Of a stretch of 64,000 bases of DNA, positions 36,701-45,271 are shown in pieces. A model generated the notes under the pieces. It saw nothing but the letters and a program-made list of their open reading frames with translations, was not told the origin of the DNA and searched no databases. Positions within the stretch are counted from its first letter, which is position 1. Each line of letters starts with the position of its first letter. A program made the position numbers and the translations under genes. Source of the DNA: Lunatimonas salinarum (lineage in GTDB: Bacteria; Bacteroidota; Bacteroidia; Cytophagales; Cyclobacteriaceae); the NCBI RefSeq assembly GCF_017811155.1, contig NZ_JACVCV010000007.1:1-64000 (forward strand), given 5' to 3'.

Positions 36701-37421
36701 GTCTAAGTTAGAGGCCAGTAAAAAAGTGTTGGCCTCCAATGAAAAGGAATCAGCCTGGAGGGAAATGGCCAAACAGGTAGCCCATGAAATTAAAAATCCA
36801 CTTACTCCCATGAAACTCACCCTTCAGCACTTGCTCCGGCTACAAGCTGAAGGACGTCTGGACGACCCGGATAAACTGGAGAAGCCGATAAAGACACTTA
36901 TTCACCAAGTAGATGTGTTGAGTGATATTGCCACCTCTTTTTCCACATTTGCTAAAATGCCCCTTCCGGAGACCGAAAGGATGGATATTAGAAAGGTGGT
37001 CCATGAAGTAGTCGAGTTGTATGCCAATAGGGAAGATATAAGGTTTAGCTTTGTGGATCGGGTGCCTAAGGAGATTCCGGTTACAATTATGGGAGATTCC
37101 AAATTGTTTGGAAGGGTAATTTCCAACCTCATCATAAATGGAATTCAGGCAGTAGAGAAATCCCGGATCCCCGAAATATGCGTTGAGCTAGATCAATATG
37201 ACCAAGAGGTAATAGTTGAAGTAAAGGATAATGGAAAAGGTGTTCCGGAGGAGCTGAAAAATAAAATCTTTTTACCAAATTTCAGTACTAAGTCCGAAGG
37301 CTCCGGATTGGGTCTTGCCATTGCGAAGCGAGGAGTAGAGACAGCCGGGGGGCGCGTATGGTTCAAGACCAAGGCCGGAGAAGGTACCTCTTTTTTCTTG
37401 GCATTTCCGCTTCTGACTTAA
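33720..37421 (+). CDS. Very large NtrY-like sensor histidine kinase
   Basis: 1233 residues from the ATG at 33720. The N-terminal half is a large sensor region with several membrane helices (RIVIIVSILLLGVVLAINF, TLLIFFFSLLGLVALLGGSF, LVIIFIGGMIYFLFTI and others) and a periplasmic domain, then more helices and a HAMP region at about 965-1000 ending KDEIGLLVSEYNNML. The kinase core has the H-box with His1022 (KQVAHEIKNPLTPMKL), N-box (ISNLIINGIQAV), G1 (VKDNGKGVPEEL) and G2 (GSGLGLAIAKRGVETAGG). HEIKNPLTPMKLT is NtrY-like. No response regulator lies beside it, so its partner is encoded elsewhere. It is 55 bases before the next gene. Confidence 0.9.
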   Translation: MLKRLRIVIIVSILLLGVVLAINFVLSGDGGEAEYSKALEDKMGEVIRDFDEDYIQLLMNNRPDKQVSFLTLNSETKHAFYLFSLDGELVYWSDITMIPSFQDFLTNRKYQLVENKKGVYFSKLRKLNRNSVEYWVLQVYPLIDHVEIENEYLQAGINQDVFGNDRFILSEDILEGYTKITYGSEYLYSVFFRVGYESAGHSGNSTLLIFFFSLLGLVALLGGSFLRTLWVRGHRLTATFYTALIFATIRLLMLFFSFPQGFFETELFSPSQYASSALNPSLGDLFLNVVCVATVLMMLFIHWGTKRVLVSFRMFRQQLSEFWVFVLALLLSMLCLGLFFALYLDIVQNSQWNINIHSLPNFNMLTGISLVIIFIGGMIYFLFTIISLNMVLYKGMVGKKAALNTLLYLSIPISAYLFFMDREFLIAFLGHFILVATIIGLQLYKKVFHIGLEAFLTFFFGCLIGAVIIGAASYHHTRMQSVQTKRSFADYVMLEDDIMGNYLLGEVIENIGSDLFIKSRMADPSLSKDPVEQKIKKIYLTNYLDNFVSVVRVFNRSGESLTHRESSLSLDEYRSQYMNSDFSTPVRNLYYVKGTQSGSPNKFVAFISMYREANFLGTIMLELTQQRIMDNSVFPKLLVDKKYASNSNDRWLDYAVFDGEVLQFSSGVFNYRLEELEGMLTNPKLYTSGIVLQGYHHLAIQGEGKVVVVSSPVYSPHYAYADVAMFFVVFLLLTLLSVLVYTVFFSLDRFKFNYATKLQFYLNFAFFFPMIVISVVAVGFLSRSYIEDLHRQYFDKALVIRDNLAKILEVPASDPLDRDELIDAIYALASATNTDANIYMPTGRLLASNQPRIFEKMILSDYINPHAYQAIIESQNSQILLQEKVGNLSYKTVYLGIRDTEGQQIQRVIAIPFFESEEELNELIADVISNILIIFMVMFIVFLTISYIISKHLTLPFKLLTQKLKVTNLESNEYMHWPAKDEIGLLVSEYNNMLSKLEASKKVLASNEKESAWREMAKQVAHEIKNPLTPMKLTLQHLLRLQAEGRLDDPDKLEKPIKTLIHQVDVLSDIATSFSTFAKMPLPETERMDIRKVVHEVVELYANREDIRFSFVDRVPKEIPVTIMGDSKLFGRVISNLIINGIQAVEKSRIPEICVELDQYDQEVIVEVKDNGKGVPEELKNKIFLPNFSTKSEGSGLGLAIAKRGVETAGGRVWFKTKAGEGTSFFLAFPLLT

Positions 37422-37476
37422 TATCAGGATAATCCGTCTTATTTTATTACTTTAGCCTGAGGTTATTCAGTCACGC

Positions 37477-40400
37477 ATGAGGTGGGTTAGATACATTTTT
37501 TTTCTTTATATGCTGCTTAGGGCGATGATTATGGGCGCTTTTGCCCAAGAAACCACGTGTGAGTGGGTGTATTCCGTAAAATCCTCCCAACCTATCTCCT
37601 TGGATTCCCTTTCGGTGTATGATAAATCTATAGCCATCAATGATGCCGATGGAAATAACTATGAATTTTACTATGATTTGAACACGGGCTTGTTAACCAT
37701 ATCAGTAATGGAAGGAATCGTGCTGGACTCATTGCATATTTGTTATCGAACGTTTCCTTTTGCGTTAAATCAAACCTTTCGAAACAGGAGCCTGGCAGTG
37801 GATTATGATTCCATGGCCTATTTTAGGGATAACCGGGCCAGTATATCGCCCGAATTCGACTTCAGGGAAGAGGTGTTTTCCTCGGACAAACTAAATCAGT
37901 CAGGAAGCCTTACCCGGGGAATATCATTTGGCAACGCACAAAATGTGTTCGTTAACAGTTCGTTAAACCTTCAGATGGATGGGGAGCTGACCGAAAATTT
38001 GCAGATTAGGGCCTCAATCAATGATCAAAATGTCCCTTTTCAGCCGGAAGGGAATACGCAGCAGATACAGGACTTTGACAATGTGCTCATTGAGCTTTAT
38101 AATGATAACTTCAACTTATCTGGAGGAGATGTGGTGTTGCAGCAACGGCGATCTGAATTTTTGAGGTATTATAAAAACGTGCAGGGATTGCAGTTTACTA
38201 CAGACTATCAGGTAAATGATCAATGGAAGGCTTCTTCCCAAGCAACACTGGCCATTGCCAAAGGTAAGTTTGCTTCCGTACAGCTGGAGATCCGAGAAGG
38301 AGTCATGGGGCCTTACCGAATCCGAGGACCGGGAAGTGAGCGATTTGTCATCGTGATGGCTAATTCTGAAAAGGTATTTTTGGATGGCAGGCAGCTTCGG
38401 CGAGGGTTTAATCAAGATTATATCATTGACTACAATCAAGGAGAGATCACCTTTACCCCCAGTGTGGTCATAACCCAGTATAGCCGAGTTAGGGTTGATT
38501 TCGAGTATGCGGAACGGAACTTCTCCAGGTCCATACTCACTGCCAACCACATTCAACAGTCGGAAAAGGCCACTTTTTACCTTAACTATTATCGGGAAAA
38601 GGATGACCGGAACCGCCCGCTCTTCTTTGAGCTTTCAGAGTCCGATAAGCGGTTATTGAATGCAGTGGGTGATGAGTTGGAATTGGCGGCTGTTCCCCGA
38701 ATTGACAGCATTCCGTTTGACCCTAACCGGATTTTGTACCGGAAAGTAGCCGCGTACCGTGAGGAGGGAGTACCGATCGAGTACTACGAGTATTCCACAG
38801 ATCCTGAACAGGCATTTTTTGCCGTCAGCTTTCTGGAGACAATCCCTGGTCAAGGAGACTATCGGAGGCGGGAACAACTGGCTAATGGGGTGGTTTACGA
38901 ATATATACCGCGTCAAAATGGGATTTCCCAAGGTAATTTTACCATCTTGTCTCCCCTTCCGGTACCGAACAAACGCCAAATGATCACCGCTGGAGCAGAG
39001 GTCAAATTGGGTAAATATGACCGCTTCTACGCAGAAGTGGCATTGTCTGATAGGGATGAAAATTTATTTTCTGAGCTTGACAATTCCGACAACCGGGGCT
39101 TCGGAGTGAAGTCTGGCCTGCTCACTGAAAACCGTCCTGTCAGCTGGCTGAAAGGCTATCGCCTGGATTCTAAATTAGATCTGGAGTTCAATAGCAGGGA
39201 TTTTTCCTTTATAGACCGGTTAAGGTACATAGAGTTTGACCGGGATTGGGGCCTAAGCGCGGAAAGCTTGGAGGAAGCCCAACAGGAACGCATCGGGCTG
39301 CTGGAGGCAAAGCTGGAGAAGAGCCGGGACGAGTTGCTATCCTACTCTCTTTCTGTTCGTCAGCGGGGAGATATTCTTTCGGGAATTCAGCAGGCGGCGC
39401 GTCTGAATCAACGTTTGGGGTCTCGGATATTTCTAAAGACTGACGGGTTTGTGCTGGATAGCAAGGTGGGGTTTCTTCAAAATGAATGGTACAGGTATGA
39501 GGGAGAGCTAAGCTACCGTTCAGCTATACTGGTGCCAGGATACAAACTACATGTAGATCGGAATCAGGTGATGAATACGGAGCGCGATTCTTTGGTAAGC
39601 ACTGCCATGAATTTTCTGGAGCATCAGGTTTTTGTACGTTCCAACGACACCTTGGATTATGCGTTCTTTGCGCAGGCCTCTTGGAGGGAGGATCGGTTTC
39701 CGGTAGGTGGCGAGATGGCGCCGGAAACCCGTGCGTTTACCAATCAGTACGGGTTTCAGCGCCGCATGGGAAACCACGATCTCAAGTCCACGTTCACCTA
39801 TCGCAGGTTGGAGCATCTTATGCGGATGCTTCAGGATGAATCTACCGTGATGGGTAAGCTGGATTACTTGGGAAGTCTTTTTGATAACAATCTTCGCAAT
39901 GAAATCAGTTATGCGTTGGGCAATGGGCGGGAGCTCCGTCGGGAGTTCGTTTTTTTGCCGGTGCCTACTGGAGACGGAACACATACCTGGCGGGATGACA
40001 ATGGGGATGGCGTTCAGCAGTTGAATGAGTTTTACCTTGCTATTAATCCGGAGGAAAAGAACTTCATCAAGGTATTTGTGCCCACCGATGACTACATCCA
40101 AGCCTATACCACCTTGTTTAACTACAGACTCAATGCCAAATTTCCGGACAATTGGCGGACGGAAAAAGGATGGAAGTCCTTCCTCCATAAGTTTTCAAAC
40201 ACTACTAACTGGACGGTCGAGAAGAAAATAACCGCCTCGGCTATAGGTAGCAGGATCACGCCTTTTTTGGGGAATATAGCCCCGGAAGAGTTGGTGTCTG
40301 CAAGGGGGAATTTTAGGTCTACTTTCTTTTTTAACCGCTCCTCCGCTAAGTTTGGAGCGGACTATTCGATCTTCAGCAGTCAACACAAACAGTTGCTTTC

Positions 40401-40953
40401 CGGGGGCTTCGAGGAACTACAGCAGCAGGATGGCAGGTTAACTTCCAGGTACAATATTAACAAGCAAATCAACCTTCAATTTTTGGCCGCCAATGGTCTA
40501 AGGCAAGCAACCTCGAATTTTTTGGCCAATCGAAATTACCGTATTTATCAACGTTCTATCGGTCCGGAGTTGGCCATTCAGCCATCTTCGTTTTTCAGAT
40601 CATCGCTAAAATACAGCCTTACCAAAAAGGTAAACGTAGCAAACACGGAGATTGATGAGGAGGCATCGCTGCATCAGGTAGGCTTGAACGTGCGTTATGC
40701 AAAAGCTATAAAAACCACGCTTAACGCTGAAGTTAGCTACACCCATATAGCCTATAACGGTGTTCCGAACTCCCCTACGGGCTACGAGATGTTACAGGCG
40801 CTCACTGTTGGCAGCAATTATGTGTGGAATATCAATTGGCTACAGAAAATCGGGGAAGGACTACAGCTTACCATGGTGTATGAAGGAAGAAATTCACAAG
40901 GACTTAACCGGGTAGTTCATACCGGTAGAATGCAGGTTACTGCCCTGTTTTGA
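37477..40953 (+). CDS. Large outer membrane beta-barrel-like protein
   Basis: 1158 residues. A signal peptide (MRWVRYIFFLYMLLRAMIMG...FAQE) is followed by alternating amphipathic strands over most of the length, and the protein ends in Phe (QVTALF), typical of BAM-inserted barrels. The segment GSLTRGISFGNAQNVFVNSSL then QMDGELTENLQIRASINDQN and GNTQQIQDFDNVLIEL resembles a stretch I associate with SprA-like T9SS proteins, but this protein is about half their length. A calcium-binding-like loop, DDNGDGVQQLNEF, lies near residue 840. Function unknown; conserved in Bacteroidota as I recall. No frameshift seen. Confidence 0.75.
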   Translation: MRWVRYIFFLYMLLRAMIMGAFAQETTCEWVYSVKSSQPISLDSLSVYDKSIAINDADGNNYEFYYDLNTGLLTISVMEGIVLDSLHICYRTFPFALNQTFRNRSLAVDYDSMAYFRDNRASISPEFDFREEVFSSDKLNQSGSLTRGISFGNAQNVFVNSSLNLQMDGELTENLQIRASINDQNVPFQPEGNTQQIQDFDNVLIELYNDNFNLSGGDVVLQQRRSEFLRYYKNVQGLQFTTDYQVNDQWKASSQATLAIAKGKFASVQLEIREGVMGPYRIRGPGSERFVIVMANSEKVFLDGRQLRRGFNQDYIIDYNQGEITFTPSVVITQYSRVRVDFEYAERNFSRSILTANHIQQSEKATFYLNYYREKDDRNRPLFFELSESDKRLLNAVGDELELAAVPRIDSIPFDPNRILYRKVAAYREEGVPIEYYEYSTDPEQAFFAVSFLETIPGQGDYRRREQLANGVVYEYIPRQNGISQGNFTILSPLPVPNKRQMITAGAEVKLGKYDRFYAEVALSDRDENLFSELDNSDNRGFGVKSGLLTENRPVSWLKGYRLDSKLDLEFNSRDFSFIDRLRYIEFDRDWGLSAESLEEAQQERIGLLEAKLEKSRDELLSYSLSVRQRGDILSGIQQAARLNQRLGSRIFLKTDGFVLDSKVGFLQNEWYRYEGELSYRSAILVPGYKLHVDRNQVMNTERDSLVSTAMNFLEHQVFVRSNDTLDYAFFAQASWREDRFPVGGEMAPETRAFTNQYGFQRRMGNHDLKSTFTYRRLEHLMRMLQDESTVMGKLDYLGSLFDNNLRNEISYALGNGRELRREFVFLPVPTGDGTHTWRDDNGDGVQQLNEFYLAINPEEKNFIKVFVPTDDYIQAYTTLFNYRLNAKFPDNWRTEKGWKSFLHKFSNTTNWTVEKKITASAIGSRITPFLGNIAPEELVSARGNFRSTFFFNRSSAKFGADYSIFSSQHKQLLSGGFEELQQQDGRLTSRYNINKQINLQFLAANGLRQATSNFLANRNYRIYQRSIGPELAIQPSSFFRSSLKYSLTKKVNVANTEIDEEASLHQVGLNVRYAKAIKTTLNAEVSYTHIAYNGVPNSPTGYEMLQALTVGSNYVWNINWLQKIGEGLQLTMVYEGRNSQGLNRVVHTGRMQVTALF

Positions 40954-41029
40954 TGCGAAATAAACCAATAAATCCTGTAACTTTGTTTTTTATAATTAGT
41001 TGTCATACTAATAATTGAATTGCAAACAA

Positions 41030-41734
41030 ATGTCGAAAAGTATATTGGTAACCGGTGGAACCAAAGGAATCGGTAGGGCGATCCTCTTTCGGTTTGCCCG
41101 AGAAGGCTTTGATTTATATACCTGCTCCCGGAGTGAAGAAAACCTTGAAGCGTTGTCCGCTAGTCTCCGATTCCGGTTCCCAGGTGTCAAGGTGTTCACC
41201 GGTGTGGCTGATTTGTCGCGGAAGGAAGAGGTGAAACGTTTTTCCGATGCGGTTAGCGCCCAAGTGGTTCCCGATGTATTGGTGAACAACACGGGGGTAT
41301 TTTTGCCCGGTGCACTGCACAATGAGCCAGAAGGACACTTTGAAACAACGCTTCAGACAAACCTTTTCTCGGCATATTATATAACAAGGGCATTTGTTGA
41401 CGGATTTATCCGCCGGAAATCAGGGCATATTTTTTCGATTGGTTCCATCGCAGGATTGACAGCCTATCCAAATGGGGGGAGCTACGCCGTTTCGAAGTGG
41501 GCCATGTTGGGATTTACCAAGTGCCTTCGGCAGGAGCTTCTTCCCCATGGTATTCGGGTAACTTCGGTATTGCCAGGAGCAACACTTACTGCGAGTTGGG
41601 AGGGGGTGGATCTTCCGGCAGAGCGCTTTATGAAACCGGAGGATGTTGCAGAATCCGTTTGGTCCGCCTATAACCTTTCGCCTCAGTCTGTTGTTGAAGA
41701 AATTGTAATCCGTCCCCAGTTGGGAGATATTTGA
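41030..41734 (+). CDS. SDR-family oxidoreductase
   Basis: 234 residues from the ATG at 41030 (a TTG at 41015 is an alternative). The Rossmann start is SILVTGGTKGIGRAI, the NN motif is VLVNNTGVF, and the catalytic residues are Ser in SIGSIAGLTA and the canonical Tyr and Lys in GSYAVSKWAM. Substrate is unknown. The stop is two bases before the ispG ATG, so it is probably co-transcribed; nothing suggests a shared pathway. A second SDR at 61687 is divergent. Confidence 0.88.
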   Translation: MSKSILVTGGTKGIGRAILFRFAREGFDLYTCSRSEENLEALSASLRFRFPGVKVFTGVADLSRKEEVKRFSDAVSAQVVPDVLVNNTGVFLPGALHNEPEGHFETTLQTNLFSAYYITRAFVDGFIRRKSGHIFSIGSIAGLTAYPNGGSYAVSKWAMLGFTKCLRQELLPHGIRVTSVLPGATLTASWEGVDLPAERFMKPEDVAESVWSAYNLSPQSVVEEIVIRPQLGDI

Positions 41735-41736
41735 AT

Positions 41737-43725
41737 ATGGAAATCAAGACGCTAACAGAGAAAATCAATTATTGCAACAGCCTCACCGGGTACTCCCGGC
41801 GCAAGACCATTCCGGTACGAATTGGGGATGTTTGGGTGGGAGGAGACAATCCCATTGTCGTGCAGTCCATGACTACGGTTGATACCATGGATACGGAAGG
41901 TTCCGTTCAGCAGGCGATTCGAATGATTGAGAGTGGCTGTCAACTGGTGAGGATTACCGCTCCAAGCATCAAAGAGGCAGAAAATCTCAGGGCCATAAAA
42001 AGCGAACTCAGGGCTAGGGGATATAACACACCGCTTGTAGCAGATATACACTTCACCCCAAATGCGGCCGAGGTCGCGGCGGGGATTGTTGAAAAAGTGC
42101 GCATCAATCCGGGTAATTATGCGGACAAAAAGAAATTTGAGGTGATCTCTTACACGGATGAGTCCTATCAAGCAGAGTTGGAACGTATACGCGAGCGCTT
42201 CCTCCCCTTAGTCAGGATTTGTAAGGAACACGGAACGGCTATGAGGATTGGCACCAATCACGGTTCACTCTCTGACCGTATTATGAGTCGTTACGGAGAT
42301 ACTCCCCTGGGGATGGTCGAGTCTGCCCTAGAGTTTTTGCGAATATGTGAAGACGAAAACTACCACGACATCGTGATTTCCATGAAGTCTTCCAATACCC
42401 AGGTCATGGTACAGGCTTACCGACTGTTGGTGCAGAAGCTGGATGAGGGTGGGTTTAAGCCCTATCCGCTTCACTTGGGAGTTACGGAAGCCGGGGAGGC
42501 GGAGGACGGACGTATCAAATCTGCCGTGGGAATTGGGACTTTACTGGAGGATGGTCTGGGAGACACTGTTAGGGTTTCCTTAACGGAGGATCCAGAGTTT
42601 GAAGCACCTGTGGTGAAGGCATTGATTGCCCGCTACGATGCAAGGCTACCCCATAAGCCGATTGTCCCAATTACAACCTACCCTATTGATCCTTTTTCTT
42701 ATAATAGGAGAGACACCCTAGAGGTGGCCAATTTTGGTGGCGGTAATGTGCCGCGAGTGGTGACCGATTTGTCTAAAATCCCATCGATTACCGAAAAGGA
42801 GCTAAAACATGTTGGGCATTTTTACCTACCGGAATTGGATAAATGGAAAATGAACGACCAAGGAGCAGATTATGTGTTTACCGGCAGGAACCCAATTTCT
42901 TTCATGCTTCCCAATGGTCTTAAGGAAATACAGCACGTAGACGTGTGGGCGGGTCAAACCGATAAGGTAAACAAGTATCCCGCATATACGTGGGGTGATT
43001 TCGCCAACGCGGTCCAATGGCACAGTTCCCTAAATTTCCTTTTGTTGGAAGACAGCGAAGTGGAGGAAGCCATTCCTTATCTAAGAGACCGCAAAGACCT
43101 GGTCATAATATTGAGTACTTCCAATCAGCATCATATGGCCGCTTTGCGGAGGGCATTTGTTTCGCTGATACAGTCTGGTGTGCGTGTGCCGGTAGTAGTC
43201 AAGGTAGCTTATGGGCAAATTGGCGAAGATCAGCAAATGCTTTTTCCTGCTACCGATGTGGGAGGGTTGCTCATTGATGGGCTTGGAGATGGGATTTTAA
43301 TGGGCTTGGATCGTATAGTTTTACCGGACAGGGAGGCGACATTACGGCAGGTGAAGCTTCATAATACCATCAGCTTTGGCGTACTTCAAGCCGCAAGAAC
43401 CCGTATGTCCAAAACGGAATACATCAGCTGTCCCTCCTGTGGGCGTACGCTGTTTGATTTGCAGGAGACTACTGCGATGATTCGGAAGCGCACAGACCAC
43501 CTAAAAGGGGTGAAAATCGGCATAATGGGATGCATTGTAAACGGCCCTGGAGAAATGGCCGACGCAGACTATGGCTATGTAGGCTCAGGCAAGGGTAAAA
43601 TTACCCTATATAAGGGGAAAGAGGTCGTGAAGCGTTCCGTTCCCTCGAAAAAAGCAGTAGACGAGTTGATTGAAATTATTCGGAAGGATGGCCAATGGAT
43701 AGAACCTGAGTCCGTAGATTCCTAA
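41737..43725 (+). CDS. ispG: 4-hydroxy-3-methylbut-2-enyl diphosphate synthase, long form
   Basis: 662 residues, against about 370 in E. coli: the Bacteroidota/plant long form with an extra middle domain. It converts MEcPP to HMBPP in the MEP isoprenoid pathway. The N-terminal TIM barrel begins NPIVVQSMTTVDT and continues with VADIHFTPNAAEVAA, KVRINPGNY and RIGTNHGSLSDR. The insert fills about residues 285-525. The C-terminal [4Fe-4S] domain carries SCPSCGRTLFDLQ and GCIVNGPGEMADADYGYVG. I use ATG 41737; a TTG at 41731 is possible. It is followed by a 63-residue membrane protein. Confidence 0.95.
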   Translation: MEIKTLTEKINYCNSLTGYSRRKTIPVRIGDVWVGGDNPIVVQSMTTVDTMDTEGSVQQAIRMIESGCQLVRITAPSIKEAENLRAIKSELRARGYNTPLVADIHFTPNAAEVAAGIVEKVRINPGNYADKKKFEVISYTDESYQAELERIRERFLPLVRICKEHGTAMRIGTNHGSLSDRIMSRYGDTPLGMVESALEFLRICEDENYHDIVISMKSSNTQVMVQAYRLLVQKLDEGGFKPYPLHLGVTEAGEAEDGRIKSAVGIGTLLEDGLGDTVRVSLTEDPEFEAPVVKALIARYDARLPHKPIVPITTYPIDPFSYNRRDTLEVANFGGGNVPRVVTDLSKIPSITEKELKHVGHFYLPELDKWKMNDQGADYVFTGRNPISFMLPNGLKEIQHVDVWAGQTDKVNKYPAYTWGDFANAVQWHSSLNFLLLEDSEVEEAIPYLRDRKDLVIILSTSNQHHMAALRRAFVSLIQSGVRVPVVVKVAYGQIGEDQQMLFPATDVGGLLIDGLGDGILMGLDRIVLPDREATLRQVKLHNTISFGVLQAARTRMSKTEYISCPSCGRTLFDLQETTAMIRKRTDHLKGVKIGIMGCIVNGPGEMADADYGYVGSGKGKITLYKGKEVVKRSVPSKKAVDELIEIIRKDGQWIEPESVDS

Positions 43726-43748
43726 TTTAACCTAGAAAAAAAGGCGAT

Positions 43749-43940
43749 ATGGCAAATAAGCGTGTAAAAGAATTTTTCCAGTTAGGAGATGTGGGAAATT
43801 ATTTCTTCCGCGTCTTTCGGAAATCCGACCCGGAAAGCAAGCCAAATTTCAATTTGCGGATGATGCACGGCATTAATAAAATATCTATCCTGATGTTTTT
43901 GGCCGCACTCATTGTTTGGATTGTTAAGCGGCTGGCCTAA
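43749..43940 (+). CDS. Small membrane protein
   Basis: 63 residues. A hydrophilic N-terminus (MANKRVKEFFQLGDVGNYFF) with a basic/aromatic patch (RVFRKSDPESKPNFNLR) precedes one C-terminal helix (ISILMFLAALIVWIVKRL). It resembles small conserved Bacteroidota proteins of unknown function (possibly DUF6728; not sure). It lies 23 bases after ispG and 11 bases before the MmcQ gene, so all may share a transcript. Confidence 0.7.
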   Translation: MANKRVKEFFQLGDVGNYFFRVFRKSDPESKPNFNLRMMHGINKISILMFLAALIVWIVKRLA

Positions 43941-43951
43941 GCTAACTGAAA

Positions 43952-44302
43952 ATGGATATTCACCGATTTCGAGATTATTGCTTGGCAAAGCGGGGAACCA
44001 CAGAAGATACGCCGTTTGATGCAGATACCCTTTGCTTCCGGGTAGGAGGAAAGATATTTGCGATAATAGACATAGAGTTGTTTCAAAGTGTTAATCTTAA
44101 ATGCCTGCCCGAGAGGGCTGAGGAGATCCGAGTGGCATACCCAACGGTATCTCCAGGATACCACATGAATAAGAGGCATTGGAATACAGTTCCCTTTGAT
44201 GGTTCCGTGAAAGACAGCGATATTTTAAGTTGGGTAGATCATTCCTATCAACTGGTTTTCAATAGTTTGCCCAAGAGCATACAAGTTTCGCTGGCGAAAT
44301 GA
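43952..44302 (+). CDS. MmcQ/YjbR family protein
   Basis: 116 residues, the normal size. Recognised by the N-terminal helix DIHRFRDYCLAKRGTTEDTPF, the middle FRVGGKIFAIIDIE, and the C-terminal PGYHMNKRHWNTVPFDGSV with the conserved HMNKxHWNT block. The fold is a CyaY-like DNA-binding-type alpha/beta domain; function is unknown. The last four bases overlap the ABC ATPase start (ATGA), indicating coupled translation. Confidence 0.9.
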   Translation: MDIHRFRDYCLAKRGTTEDTPFDADTLCFRVGGKIFAIIDIELFQSVNLKCLPERAEEIRVAYPTVSPGYHMNKRHWNTVPFDGSVKDSDILSWVDHSYQLVFNSLPKSIQVSLAK

Positions 44303-45264
44303 GTTTTTTTTGTTTACGAGGTATTAGCAAGCGCTTTGATAAAGATACACAGGCGTTGAGCGGGATCACATTGGAGTTGGCCAAGGGGCAGTTGCTGGGA
44401 TTGATCGGAGAGAGCGGTTCCGGAAAGAGTACTTTTTTGCGAATCGCTGCCGGACTGGAAACCCAAGATAGGGGCGAGGTGCTGCTCGACGGTGAACCCA
44501 TTCTTAATCCCTCCCAAAAGCTTGTGGCTGGGTACGATCAAATACAGCTTGTCCATCAGCAGTTTAAACTTTACCCAAACTCCACCGTGGAGGAAAACAT
44601 CCGGAGACCGTTGCTACTGTATGATAAATCCTATGCGCAGGAGCGTACGGAATACCTTTTGGATGCCTTTAATCTCGAAAGTATGCGCCGGAGACTGCCT
44701 AGGGAGCTATCAGGGGGACAACAACAAAAGGTGGCGATTGCCAAGGCACTGAGTTCAGAGCCTGAAGTACTCCTGTTTGACGAGCCATTTAGTCACTTGG
44801 ATTCCCTCCAAAAGCGGCAGCTACTGCTTGAAATTCAGGCAGTGTTTCGGAAGTTGCACGTGACCGGAATATGGGTTACCCATGATATTAGCGATGCCTT
44901 GATGCTGACACCTTATATTGCGGTATTGCGCAAGGGAACTTTAATACAGCAGGGAAATGTAGAAGAACTGTTCAATCATCCAAAAAACCGGTACGTGGCG
45001 TCGCTTTTTACGCCAATAAATCCCCTACCAGAAGGTAGGGGACGTTTTTTGCGGCCCACCGCCATACGTGTTTCTACTGACGGTGAAGGTCTAGCGGGCA
45101 GGATAACGAGCTGTTGCTTTCTGCCTTATCATAATCAGTTGACCGTCTGTTTGACGGGTACCGGATTGGAGTGGATAATATTAGACGAGCGTAGGATTTT
45201 CCGCCAAGGTGACTTGGTATCATTGGTGTTTCCTAGAGGCGAGATTATGACCCTATCGGAATAG
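44299..45264 (+). CDS. ABC transporter ATP-binding protein
   Basis: 321 residues. Walker A GESGSGKS (37-44), Q-loop QLVHQQFKLYP, signature LSGGQQQKVAIAKAL, Walker B VLLFDEPFSHLD and the His switch WVTHDI are all present, so it is an active ATPase. After about residue 240 the C-terminal extension (FLRPTAIRVSTDGEGLAGRI...LTVCLTGTGLEWII) looks like a regulatory TOBE-type domain, as in PotA/MalK/UgpC-type importers. No permease or binding protein is nearby. A perfect terminator-like hairpin lies in its coding sequence at 45021-45050, near this domain join. Confidence 0.9.
   Translation: MSFFCLRGISKRFDKDTQALSGITLELAKGQLLGLIGESGSGKSTFLRIAAGLETQDRGEVLLDGEPILNPSQKLVAGYDQIQLVHQQFKLYPNSTVEENIRRPLLLYDKSYAQERTEYLLDAFNLESMRRRLPRELSGGQQQKVAIAKALSSEPEVLLFDEPFSHLDSLQKRQLLLEIQAVFRKLHVTGIWVTHDISDALMLTPYIAVLRKGTLIQQGNVEELFNHPKNRYVASLFTPINPLPEGRGRFLRPTAIRVSTDGEGLAGRITSCCFLPYHNQLTVCLTGTGLEWIILDERRIFRQGDLVSLVFPRGEIMTLSE
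45021..45050 (+). terminator. Terminator-like hairpin inside the ABC ATPase gene
   Basis: TCCCCTACC (45021-45029), loop AGAA, GGTAGGGGA (45034-45042), two bases, then six T residues (45045-45050). It has the form of a strong intrinsic terminator but lies inside the coding frame, at residues about 242-251. Confidence 0.55.
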
Positions 45265-45271
45265 GGATTGT

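Noticed and set aside
39547-40188. 213-residue minus-strand open frame inside the large barrel gene
   Set aside because: No start context, no family; overlaps a certain long gene.
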